19,856 nt of DNA from Candolleomyces eurysporus (taxonomy: Eukaryota > Basidiomycota > Agaricomycetes > Agaricales > Psathyrellaceae): the NCBI GenBank assembly GCA_027579435.1, contig JANBPK010001638.1, positions 1 through 19,856 of the forward strand, in the 5' to 3' direction. A program made the position numbers and the translations under genes. The notes under the pieces were generated by a model. That model saw only the letters and a list, made by a program, of their open reading frames with translations, ran no database searches and had not been told where the DNA came from. This document shows, piece after piece, positions 8,819-18,352 of this stretch. Position 1 is the stretch's first letter; every line of letters begins with the position of its first letter.

Positions 8819-11786
8819 ATGATGGATAGACAAGATTTCCTCGAGGAAGAGCTCTTTGAACATCCATTCTCCACCCTCACCGCTTCAGAGCTCTTGCGAG
8901 AGTTGAATGACGTCCAAATTCACGGCGAGGTAGATGTAGCGACCGTGGAACGCTTCACATCTAATCGTGAAAATCGTGAGTCTGGTTTCTGCAGCTTTTG
9001 TCACTGAGACACTGACTGTTTCAATCTCGCACTACCAGGGAACTACCTTCGAGGTTTTGTGCTTCGGAAGGTCAGATTGGAAGTCAAGTCTCAGCGCCTT
9101 ATTAGTGGTCCAATAGCCACAGCGCTGTTCGGTGCCATCCTGAGCTTGCCTCTTGACGTTTGCTTCGAGGTAAGCGTTACTCTGATCGATGCATTCTCGG
9201 TGCGACAACTAACGTGTCCCCTGCCCTTCGTTTGTTCCAGATCCTCTCACACCTCCATCCAATCGACCTATACCACCTGTCCATCACATCGAAGTCTCTC
9301 CGGAAACTTGTGATATCTCCTGCACTCACGTTTGCCTGGCAGAGAAGCTTTGAAGAACACCGTGAGGTCGCACCACCATGTCCTCCAGGGATATCCAAAC
9401 CTCAATGGGCTACCTTCCTTTTTGGATCCACGGTGTGCGAGGTAGGTGCTCCTAGTGAGGTTCGAGCGGCGCCTTCATGCTGACGGATTGAACACTACAG
9501 GATTGTGGTTCTGTTAAGGCGCACCTGGATTTCGGACTTATGAGAAGGCTATGCGACATTTGCTGGGTATGCATTCGTCCACCCGCCCATCTCGATAACT
9601 AACGGCGCGACTTCGTGTGTCTGCAGAGAAAGATTACACTATACAAAACTGAGACTATGCGATGGTGCAAAGGCCATCCTCATTCACTTTCTGGGCTTAA
9701 ATTCGGCATAGTGTGGGGCATGAGCCGGAGATCAGCTATGTTCGGTCAGTGGATTCCAAACGAGTTGATTTTTGAATATGTACTGAAGTCGTTCTTAGAT
9801 GCGAGCTTGAAGTGGACAAAGACAGGCAGGTATGATGGCTATTTTCTGAAGGAAGATATCTTCAAGAACCTCGCCTTTGCGTGTCCGCAGTGTGACGAAA
9901 GAGGACCGTCGTGGATCCAGATTAAAGATGAGACGATACTGGAAGTAGGCGCACACTTTGAAGTAGGTACTGAACTTCTTCGCTGCACGGCTTAAAGCTC
10001 AGGGTCGACTGCATAGCACGCACAACAGTCTGTCAGGTGGGCCATCAACCTCTTCGAGGAGATCCAAGAATTGGAAAAGGCATTCTATGAGGGACGGTGA
10101 GCCTCGTAGCACTATGCGCTCACAATCTTNAAAAAATACCGACGAGCCTCGCCAGACTGCGAAAGCATTTCGACAAGCTGAAGTACACCTCTGCCGACTT
10201 TGAAAACGCATCCAGCAATATTAACGAATATTTTACAACTATGAGCATGAGAGGTCTATCGAAGATAGGTGGGTGCTACATACGTTGATTTTGTGCAATC
10301 TCACAACGACCGAGGCCATGGTATGCTCTTTCCTCCAGATCTTCGCTGTCACGTTCATTGCTTGAGTCCGTTCCTGAAAACGATTCAGCAAAAACGGTTG
10401 AGGGAAGAAAATCGCAATCGTGTCATAAACTTGTATCGAGACTACAAGCGACAGGTACCACCATCGCACTGGGCACACTGTCCGCCGGNAAAAAAGGCTC
10501 GAACATTGTGATGAATTTGAAGACTTATTTAAGATGGACGAATCAGAAGAGGGATCACCTGATGACGGCATATCCTCGAACGCAACGGTTACGCACGAAG
10601 TGTTCGCCTCTGCCGTGGCCGACTGGAGAAAGAACAGGAAACAGGAACTCTTACGTATCCTGCAGCTTTATGAAGACGATGTTCAGTCTATCCGGGACTT
10701 GCTCGGACCTCCTACCTCAGCCGACCCAGCATCCAAGTCGTCCTCCTCGTCAAATAGGCGGAGGCAGCGGTGGGGAACTCCGCAAAATAAAACACCAATA
10801 CCGCTTAAGGCCCTCGACCTTGCTCTCTTAGTATTCACCTGCGACACCTGCCTCAAAGTATCCCATCGTTCCGGAGTAGCTTTATGCGGGTATGACGCCA
10901 TCCTCACCCATATGTGTGGATCCCAGGCAGTCCCACATTGCACGGCCAGTGCCTATTTCAGCTGGTGTTCTGAAGGCAAAGATGTTGTCGTAAACTCGCT
11001 TTTGAAGAGTCTTGGGAGGGATCCGGCGGGGACGACGGCGGCAGAGATGGATGAGGTTGATGCCCGGTGGGCATGTGAGATATCAGGATGGGATGGAAGC
11101 GGGTGGAAGGTTTTGAATTGGAGAGAATGTGTAGGTGGTCTCCCGTTCTCTTGCTTAACATCCCGGGAAATATTTATCTACTAACCACCAACTCTTTACA
11201 ACAGGTCACCTACACTGTACTCGCCCGCCAGCGCGAAGAAGTGGCGCCCCGATTTCACCTCCTAACTCCCGTCACTACGCGTTTTGTCAAAGGCCACGAA
11301 CGTGCCACCTATCCCGGACCTGAAAAACCGGTATGGGGATGCTCGCATTGTTCGGAGCATCTGGTTTCAGCGGTGCGGTATGGTGAAGCTTTGGAGCACG
11401 TTGTGGAAAGGTACGCACCGCTATAATGTACTAGTATATTCCGCTCACGCCTCAATTTGCCCCGATAGTCATAACATCGAAACCCCTAAACGCAATCACG
11501 ATATTATCCACTTTCCCCACCTGTTCCTTCAGGCTGGGGTATACCGTCAGCGTAGACCTTTTATCTACAAGGTGAACGCACACTTGGAGAACAGGTGCTT
11601 GAGATGCCCTCACGAACTTCCGATTGAGAGGTTATGGACTCCTCATAAGGTTGTCAGGCATCTTCGGGAATCGTAAGTGTTGTTTTTTGCTACTTTATCT
11701 TGCTGAAGTAAAGTTCATTCTCCAGGCATGGGATTAACGAGGCTGTGGAAGGTACCGATTGGGAGAGGGTGCAGATTTACTCCTAA
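8819..11786 (+). CDS. F-box protein with multiple zinc-ligand clusters (copy 3)
   Basis: Eleven exons join in frame: 8819-8975, 9039-9169, 9241-9441, 9501-9566, 9627-9962, 10029-10096, 10156-10268, 10339-11130, 11205-11410, 11469-11672 and 11726-11786. They give about 777 residues once the extra base at N 10489 is discounted. Residues 1-80 are a family-specific N-terminal domain. The F-box follows (about 85-135, LPLDVCFEILSHLHPIDLYH), then a zinc-ribbon-like CEDCG...LCDICW (about 162-185), FACPQCDERGPSW, and in the C-terminal half CDTC...H.C, CSHC...H and CLRCPHE...H...H, the last resembling a C2H2 finger. The protein is expected to bind Skp1 through the F-box and recruit a substrate to an SCF ubiquitin ligase; the substrate is unknown. 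The N at 10130 lies in an intron. An NLR in the same direction starts about 680 bp after the stop. Confidence 0.83.
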
Positions 11787-11814
11787 ACTCAAAATATTCC
11801 AAATCCCAACAGTA

Positions 11815-11995
11815 CTCGTAGAAATTATGATGAATATTGATTATGAGCAAAGCAAAATAGCATGCACTACAGCCATTCCAGTCTATCGATTCCATATCAA
11901 AGGAAACTTCCAGCCCCGGGACCGACTATACCCGCCTCAAAGTCGAACGGGCGTCCTTCACCCTCGGCGGCCCCTTGACCCCTNCCCCCCCTAGA
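11815..11995 (-). pseudogene. MRP51-like gene 3' end, scrap 2
   Basis: It begins 28 bp after the F-box copy 3 stop and aligns with 16385-16550 (shared GTAGAAATTATGAT, TTATGAGCAAAGCAAAATA, GGGCGTCCTTCACCCTCGGCG). On the minus strand only about 20 C-terminal codons remain (AEGEGRPFDFE, then a stop near 11910). A C homopolymer with N at 11984 marks the edge of similarity. Confidence 0.7.
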
Positions 11996-12285
11996 CAAGT
12001 TAATTAGACGTGTTCACTAGCCAAAAGTTATCAGATCGATTTCTTGCTAAATTTTATTGGGTGGGAAGTACGAAATCAAGTCTTGTGATGTAGGAGGAAG
12101 GCACGTTGACACACTTGTAAAAAGGACGACGAACACCCTGTCCTCAGCACACACTGTGTGGAGGGACGAGTTCCAAAATAGCGGAACAGACGGGAGCTAA
12201 GACGGCTGGGTGGTTCTAGAGCTGTAGGGATCCCGCAAGTTAATTGCTTGGGTACGACGAGAAGTTAGCTTCAACCTGAGTCTTG
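11996..12285. other. Spacer with no recognisable gene
   Basis: No open frame with a recognisable domain, tRNA-like fold or repeat was seen. The matching position upstream of NLR2 lacks this segment, so it either arrived in unit 1 or was lost from unit 2. Confidence 0.45.
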
Positions 12286-12286
12286 A

Positions 12287-12467
12287 AGCTTGATGTGTGG
12301 CCCAGCTTTGATGGTACGTGACTGACTTCTCACGTTTGCGGGCATCCTTCAGGTATCACAGCCCTATTCAACTTCATTCTGGCCACAACGGTGGTGTGAA
12401 CGGTTTTACTACTCGCCTCCTCCCCTCACCGTCACCGCCTTGCTAGATTNCCCTCCATCCCCACACG
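12287..12467 (+). promoter_or_regulatory. NLR1 upstream region, duplicated at NLR2
   Basis: From about 12335 to the ATG this sequence is nearly the same as 18222-18352 (shared GCGGGCATC, TCAGGTATCACAGCCCTATT, CTTGCTAGATT, CCATCCCCACACGATGCC). Weaker similarity reaches back to about 12287. N at 12450 is an added base relative to the NLR2 copy. No clear TATA box is present. The conservation suggests that the promoter was copied with the gene. Confidence 0.6.
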
Positions 12468-15332
12468 ATGCCAAAGGGGTTCAAGTTCTTGCCCCGCTTC
12501 GGCTCGATTTCGCTCAAGGGCCGCAGCAGCAGCTCTGCTTCTGAACGCACGACCTCGGCCGACCCAACCGCTAATCAGAGCGTCGGCCCATTGACACCTT
12601 GCAACCCTTCGACACCTTCCCTTCCGCAAGACTCCATTCCTCAGCTGTCAAAGCACCCGTCTATAAACGAGGCCGACCGAGTTGAATCGTTGCGCTCTTC
12701 GGCAAACGCTACCTGCCTCGTAGCCTCCACCTCGGCTCTGGTTGCACAGGACCCCCTCTCAGAGTTATCAATTCACCCTGCTACAGGCGGCAGCAAGACT
12801 ACGACATCACACGATCCTCAAGACCGAGTTCTATCTGCCCATTCTCTGCAAGTACTGTCTCAGGCTAGACTGCCGTCGGGATCCTTGACTGAGGATGCAC
12901 CCGGAAGTCAATCGATCCTCGCCGGCGCTCACCATTTTCAAATGAGGGACTTGGTCTATGCACCCACCGCAGCTCAGGTCAATATAGTCAACGAGACGTC
13001 GATCCATCATGATGCTGTTAACATTGGTGGGTGAACTACTGGAGCTATCGATCGAATCTACTGACACGGCGCCCTGCCAGAACGAACGAGGTTCGATGCG
13101 CTTCCAAAGCATCCAGAAATGAGTGCGAGGCGAGCGGAGTACCTACCTGACAGTCGGAAGCCGGATGTCGAGGAGTTATGCGAACGGGAGTCAAGTGGAA
13201 CTGAGCTTGTGCTGTGCATTCATGGGCCGGCCGGCATAGGCAAGTCGACGCTTGCTGGCCACCTCTCAGACAAGTTTCGGTCAGCCGATCGCTTGGGGGG
13301 CTCNATTTCGCTGAGCGCCTTTCCGACAGATACATCCGGGCCCGAGGCGATCATCAAGATGATAGCTCACGAAATCGGGAGCATCCATCCGCAGGCAATA
13401 CCGAAGATTGTGGAAGCAATGGATCAATCCCATGGTACCTCGCTCGAAAAACACCTCGAGAAGTACATCTTCGAGCCCTTGCGATCGCTCAACCGCCGGC
13501 AACCCTCATCATCATCATCGATGCTATGGACGAATGGCGGGATCATCCGCATTTCATCAAGTCGCTCGCTCACCTCAACTCACAAAGTCGCGNTCGTCAA
13601 ATTCCTCATCACGGATCGTTTGAACCCATGCGCCTCCCACTTACCCGGAATTGAGAAGCTCTCCATCCGCACATACGCTCTTGGTCCTATTTCAAAGGAG
13701 GCTATCAAGACCTATTTCCACAAACATCTAGAGACCGTCCCGTGGGTGGATGGGCGAATGGCGACCCCTTCCGACGTCGACAAGCTCACGGAGCTCTCAG
13801 GCGGTCTCCCGGTGTGGGCCGCGACTGTGATCGCGTTGCTTTCGCATCGGCTCAGCGAGTCGCCGCCCCACGAAATTCTCGAAGAGATTGTCGGAAGTAG
13901 GCGTCAGGTTGGTGATAGTGATGGGCTCCGGGAGCTGTATCGCAACGCGCTTTTACGCCTCTTCCGCTCTCCTGAAGACCAAAGACAGCTCCGACGGTAT
14001 CTAGGAGCGAGTATTGGCCTTCAAGAAGCACTTTCCCCATCCGACTTCTCGATGCTTGCAGAAATCCGTACCCATCTTATAAACCGCATCCAATTCGATC
14101 TATCCGCCCTACAGACCCGATCCCCGCCTCCAGGTTCGGAGGGGATGGTTCACCCAGCGACAACGCTCTTCCATATGTCATTTCTCGAGTATGTCCAAGC
14201 CACAACGACAGAAAGCTCTTTCTCGATCTCTACCTCGGAATCCCACTCTACGCTGGGCTTGAGCTGTCTCAACCAGCTGGCCAGGCTTCCATCATCGTCA
14301 CATCATGTCTCCGATCTATACAACCACCAACGTTATACCATGAAGTACTGGCCGTTCCATGTGTTCAAGGGAACCCCACGCTCACACGAGCAATGGTCGC
14401 AGACAGAGCACTGTTCGACGCTACGGAAGATCACAGCCGAGACGCAACGGCAATGGGCAGCGTTGTTTCTCGAGAGCTTGGTGCCCGGGGAAATGGATTC
14501 GACGATGATGGATGATATTGGTCTGGAGGATGGTATGGTGTCGATTCTGAGGGGACTTGCCAATTCTCTGGACAAAATTGGTCAAGATTGCTGGGAATTT
14601 GAGGTGGCTTGTTTGGAGGTTGCCATACGGATAGATGATGGTGATGCTAAAGTGTGGTCACAGCTCGGAAGATGCTACAAGGCACGGGGCGATAGGACAG
14701 GTATCCTTCAGATGCATGAAGAAGCGGTGGTGGCCTTTCAACGTGCTTTACATATTCAAACCGACCAGCACCCTGATCGTGCAAAATCACTCAACAACAT
14801 TGCTACTGCCCTTATGTCCTGTTATAAGCAAAATGGAGACAGGGATATCCTTAGCGAGGCAATTTCATGTCACCAAGAAGCACTTGGGCTCCGTCCTGCA
14901 CCTCACCCAGATCGCTCCACATCACTCAACAACCTTGCTGATGCTCTACAATACCTCTATGAGCGCGATGATGGCATTGGAACATTGACAGAGGTGATTT
15001 CACTGCATCGTGAAGCACTTGGACTCCGCCCTGCACCTCATCCAGGTCGCTCCACATCAATCAACAACCTTGCCAATGCACTTCTATCCCAATTTGAGCA
15101 AAATGGAAGTGTGGATGGTGTGGATGTCCTCAATGAGGCAATATCACATTGTCGTGAACAACTGGTTCTCTGTCCCCCTGGGCACAGATACCGGCAGGGT
15201 GCGGTCCGGCAATTTGTGGGGGCTCTTGAAAAGCGATATGAGGTGACTGGAGATGATCAAGATTGCAAAGAAGTTGAGGATTTGAAGGCAGAACTAGCCC
15301 TTTTGCGCGAGCAGCAAGAGGCTAAGAAGTAG
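12468..15332 (+). CDS. NACHT-TPR NOD-like receptor (NLR1)
   Basis: Two exons, 12468-13026 and 13081-15332 (intron GTGGGTGA...CCAG), give about 936 residues. Residues 1-150 are Ser/Thr/Pro-rich. A short segment follows (about 155-180, AHHFQMRDLVYAP...VNIVNETSI), then the NACHT NTPase with Walker A GPAGIGKST at about 235-243. A winged-helix-like region, a WPFHV motif (about 610) and three or more 45-residue TPR units (about 706-880, SLNN.A.AL pattern) come next, and the tail is Glu/Lys-rich. STAND NTPases of this type oligomerise on signal detection and trigger defence or non-self cell death in fungi; no effector domain is recognised here. Oddity: relative to NLR2, one C is missing at 13503-13505 and an extra base N sits at 13593. 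Between them the frame is wrong and Walker B is read as Ser-rich sequence, while the correct Walker B (LIIIIDAMDEW) survives one frame over. A sequence error is the likeliest cause. Confidence 0.85.
14700..15170 (+). repeat. 135 bp tandem TPR-coding repeats in NLR1
   Basis: Three units with 135 bp spacing encode 45-residue tetratricopeptide repeats; equivalent positions are 14745, 14880 and 15015. The second and third are much closer to each other at DNA level (shared CTGCACCTCA.CCAG and GTCGCTCCACATCA) than to the first. TPR units form a curved helical surface that probably senses a ligand. Confidence 0.8.
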
Positions 15333-15767
15333 GACTGCTTGTTCAGTACATGTATACAGGGTATGTCATTCTCTTTGACAACTACTTCAAATTTGCTTTG
15401 CTAATACGGCATAAGGTCTATTATTTATGTCAAAGTGCTCCTGCTTATCACAGGTATAACCAATGTCATGACTAGCCAAACAGTTTGTAGCGTATGCCCA
15501 GAGGATGTTGACGACGATAGTAGAATAATATGTACATCATTCAACCGTTGCGCACTGAGGGCGGCACCCTGTTAGGGTCTGCTCCCTTGTTAATCGTACC
15601 TCCATCATATCTAGCTCGTCGGCAGGGCTTTTGAAACCACTCGAAATGCCTACGCTACATAGCCTGTAGGTATTCCTCTATCTCGCAGGCGAGCTGCGCC
15701 GTTCTCGACGCACATTCAGTACTCTCTGTTTGCGGCTGGCCAGCCGGAAGTGTCCAAAAGGCCAGAG
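15333..15767. other. NLR1 3' flank, no recognisable gene
   Basis: This should contain the NLR1 3' UTR and terminator. Nothing else is recognisable. A short string near 15740 (GCCGGAAGTGTCCAAAAGG) faintly resembles MRP51-like sequence but is too short to call. Confidence 0.4.
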
Positions 15768-16265
15768 GTGACTGACGGGCAGCGCATTATCTCTGGCTCC
15801 AGGGATTGGGCTGTTCAGCTTTGGAACTCAGAGACAGGCACCGTGTTGACAACATCGAAAGGGCACTCGAAATCCGTGGTGACTGGTGCCTTCTCCCCTG
15901 ACGTATAGCGCATTATCTCTAGCGCAGATAATAGGACTGTTTGGGACGTGCAGACAGACACTGTGTAAAAAGAGGGAAAATGTTTCAATTTTTTTTTTAT
16001 TAGCAACGTTGAAAAGACACTTGGACTCCGTGCTGGTTGTTGCCTTCTCTGACGGACAAGGCATCCCAACTCTTCCATCTACCGATGCAGAGACGCTTTG
16101 GGATGCGCCGACGGAGTTTCATTCACAGGACTGGAAGGACATCCAGCTTTGGAGCGGAATGCTGTCATATTCCCTGACGGACGGTACACTGATTTGGCTC
16201 AAGGGATGGAACACATCACATTCGCATTTGGGATGGGCAGGTTGGACTGTGTCGGTAATTGTAGC
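15768..16265 (+). pseudogene. Decayed WD40 repeats (remnant of an NLR-type sensor domain)
   Basis: The plus strand reads GQRIISGSRDWAVQLWNSET, then GHSKSVVTGAFSPD, the usual GH...FSPD and SGS.D...LW pattern of WD40 blades. A stop (TAG) follows, then RIISSADNRTVWDVQT, and another stop near 15966. After a frame change, LKRHLDSVLVVAFSDGQ and STDAETLWD form a third blade (about 16009-16100), and LEGHPALERNAVIFPDGRY a possible fourth. Several stops and frame changes rule out a working product. WD40 propellers are a common alternative to TPRs at the C-terminus of fungal NACHT proteins, so this is probably the tail of a lost NLR; an independent WD40 gene is also possible. Confidence 0.75.
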
Positions 16266-16309
16266 AGTATAAATCACATTCCGTGACAAGACGGGTGGTG
16301 TTCTCTCTT

Positions 16310-16365
16310 CGGGGATGAGGTTGATGAAGACCGATTGGAAGAGGGTGCAAATTTACTCCTTGACT
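16310..16365 (+). pseudogene. F-box family last-exon relic
   Basis: It aligns with 11726-11786 of F-box copy 3 (shared GATTGG.AGAGGGTGCA.ATTTACTCC). The stop of copy 3 is changed (TCCTAA versus TCCTTG). It leads straight into the same spacer that follows copies 2 and 3, so it is the 3' end of a third duplicate whose body is gone. Confidence 0.7.
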
Positions 16366-16476
16366 CGGGATATTCCAACGTAGTCGTAGAAATTATGATA
16401 TGTATCGATTATGAGCAAAGCAAAATAACATGTACTACACCCATCCCAATCTATCGATTGAATCTAAGAAGTGCCT

Positions 16477-18013
16477 TCAGACCCCGGCACCGACTCTGCC
16501 ATACACCTCGAACTCGAAAGGGCGTCCTTCACCCTCGGCGCCCCCTTCTTCCCAGTTCTCACCGCCTGCGATTGCCCATTCGGAGTTGTCCAAAAGCTGC
16601 CCTGCGCAAACATCCTGAGCCTCATATTGATAGGCATAGGATCATCCCTCGACGAAACATACTTCTTCGTACCCGGACGCTCAGGGTTGCCCGGGTGCCT
16701 CTCGTGATGCGGCGGGCTCAACACGACCTTCTCGCGTACAGTGACACCGTTGAGACTTTGCCCGTGTCGACCGACAACTCGAGGTGGCTACTCGACGACG
16801 TACTCGCTCACCCGGACCCCTACGACGCTCTGGTCAACCTTGGCGCCTGTAGGTCCAGAGGTGCGCGTGAAGAGCGGTTCCTTGTGCGAAGGAACCCTCT
16901 CGAGGTGTGCGACGACACCACCAAAACTGACGTTGAAACCGACGTCCGTGGTGCTCGACATCCGGGCCGACTCTTTAGCGCCGAGTACAAAGGCGGATTG
17001 GGGTGTGGTGGTGAAGTAGGTGTCGAGGAGGGAGGGGTGGGCGTACATCAGCCCGCCGTTCCGGTGTGGTTGGGGTTTGATCTTGGAGTTGACGAATTCT
17101 TTAGGGAGGGCTTCGCCTGTCTCGAGATCGGGTACGGCAAGCTCTGTATCGCCGTCGCGTTGAGCGTACTCCCCTTGTAGTATTTGTTGAGGAAGGCACG
17201 GTGGTTGCTCGAGACGACGTTGGCGATGGCGAGCTGGAAGTCGTCCATGTCCGGGTTGAGCAAAGTGTCGTTGAGCTGGCCGGCCTTGGCCTTTTGTTGG
17301 AGGTGGGCATGGGTTTTTCGTAAGGAATGGGTCGAAGAGTGCGGAGCTTTTCGATGTAGGATTCGAATTCGCTGGGGCTCATCGCGAGGATGTTGGGTTG
17401 GCAGAAGTTCTAGGGCTCGCTCCTGGAAACCAAGGAGGTTTTCGTAGCGTGCTGGGCTCCGGCACCGTAGTGACCTAGTCCGCGTTTGCCTAGGCTGGAA
17501 ATGTCCTCATACCTCTTCCGCTGCCTTCTCTTCTGCGATGGGTGGCTGATCGTAGGCGGCGTATCGGTACTCCCTATCCTTGGCAGTATCGAAGTCGGAG
17601 TCCGTGAGCCAGAGACTGCTTGTTGCGGGTCCCGAATTTTTGTTGCACATCAAGGGTTTCTGCTCCACGGATGTCGGTGCTCGTGGCCATTGCTGGCGAT
17701 TTGGGGGATGAGGTTGAGCTCCTCGAAGCGTTTAATGAAATGGACTCGGTCCTCGGCGTTGTTCCGTTCGATATACTGCGCGTGTTCCTCGTAGGACTAG
17801 AGGGTGATGAACGCGTTCCGTCGACGCGGGGAGATGGGTCGCTAGAAACGCCAGTTTCCACGGTGAGTGAGGGCGGAGGGAGCGCTGTACGTTTGCTTGA
17901 TTTTTGGGTCGAAGGAGGCAAAGCGAGCACGTCTGAGGAGCTCTGCGAAAGGCGAGGCTGCAGGCAGGACGCGTCGGACCTTTCCTGGCTACCACTGCTG
18001 CTGCCGCTGCCAT
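16477..18013 (-). pseudogene. Mitochondrial ribosomal protein Mrp51/bS1m-like pseudogene
   Basis: Read on the minus strand, the 5' part near 17950-17720 gives FAELLRRARFASFDPKIKQ, HRGNW, RPISPRRRNAFITL and SYEEHAQYIERNNAED...FIKRFEEL, the order of motifs I associate with the N-terminus of the fungal mitochondrial small-subunit protein Mrp51. Further on come SSLGKRGLGHYGAGAQHA, DMDDFQLAIANVVSSNHRAF, HPSLLDTYFTTTPQSAF and FNVSFGGVVAHL, ending at the stop 16477-16479. The frame is broken many times: in-frame TAG at 17842-17844, 17797-17799 and 16788-16790, and at least five frame changes, one being a short G run near 17190. Several lie within otherwise well-kept motifs, so decay is recent or the copy is poorly sequenced. 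The family acts in mitochondrial translation and is normally essential for respiration, so a working copy is expected elsewhere. The family name rests on motif recognition, not a search. Confidence 0.7.
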
Positions 18014-18049
18014 AGTTTACGACTTCGCTGGCTGACCAGAATGAATTCA

Positions 18050-18168
18050 GTGGAATGGGATGCTCGCATTGTTCGGGGCATCTGGTTTCAGCAGTGCTGT
18101 GGTGAGGCTTTGGAGGACGTTGTGGAAAGGAACGCACCGATATAATACATATTCCGCTCAGGCCTCAA
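18050..18168 (+). pseudogene. F-box family exon 9 relic
   Basis: It aligns with 11332-11452 of F-box copy 3: the end of exon 9 (shared GGATGCTCGCATTGTTCGG, CATCTGGTTTCAGC, GTTGTGGAAAGG) and the start of intron 9. The intron donor GGTACG has become GGAACG and small deletions are present. The sequence then passes into the NLR upstream region, as in unit 1 but without the intervening ~830 bp. Confidence 0.8.
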
Positions 18169-18352
18169 GAGTCGGTTGATGAGTGACATCACCCATTTGA
18201 CCGTGTGATATGCACAGTATTTCACGATTGCGGGCATCTGTCAGGTATCACAGCCCTATTCAATTTCATTCTGACCACAACGGTTGGTGCGCCCCTACTT
18301 GCTTCCTCTCCTCACCCTCACTGCCTTGCTAGATTCCCTCCATCCCCACACG
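18169..18352 (+). promoter_or_regulatory. NLR2 upstream region (duplicate of NLR1 upstream region)
   Basis: The part from about 18222 to the ATG matches 12335-12467 closely, and weaker matches extend left to about 18177. This is the second copy of the presumed NLR promoter and 5' UTR. Confidence 0.6.

Noticed and set aside
13214..13654. Second plus frame inside NLR1, and its twin at 19090-19530 in NLR2
   Set aside because: They are shadows of the NACHT coding frame. Only the 13507-13593 part matters, because there it holds the true Walker B.
15988..16000. T-run that could be the tail of a reverse-strand retroposon
   Set aside because: WD40 coding remnants continue on both sides, and no target duplication or element body is visible.
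16335..17180. Long plus-strand open frame of 281 codons
   Set aside because: It lies antisense to the MRP51-like pseudogene, has low-complexity Arg/Pro-rich content and no domain; its start overlaps the F-box last-exon relic in another frame.
17574..18137. Minus-strand open frame of 187 codons, Ser/Pro/Arg-rich
   Set aside because: It is mostly a shifted frame of the MRP51-like relic; the recognisable motifs lie in a different frame, and only a short 3' part coincides.
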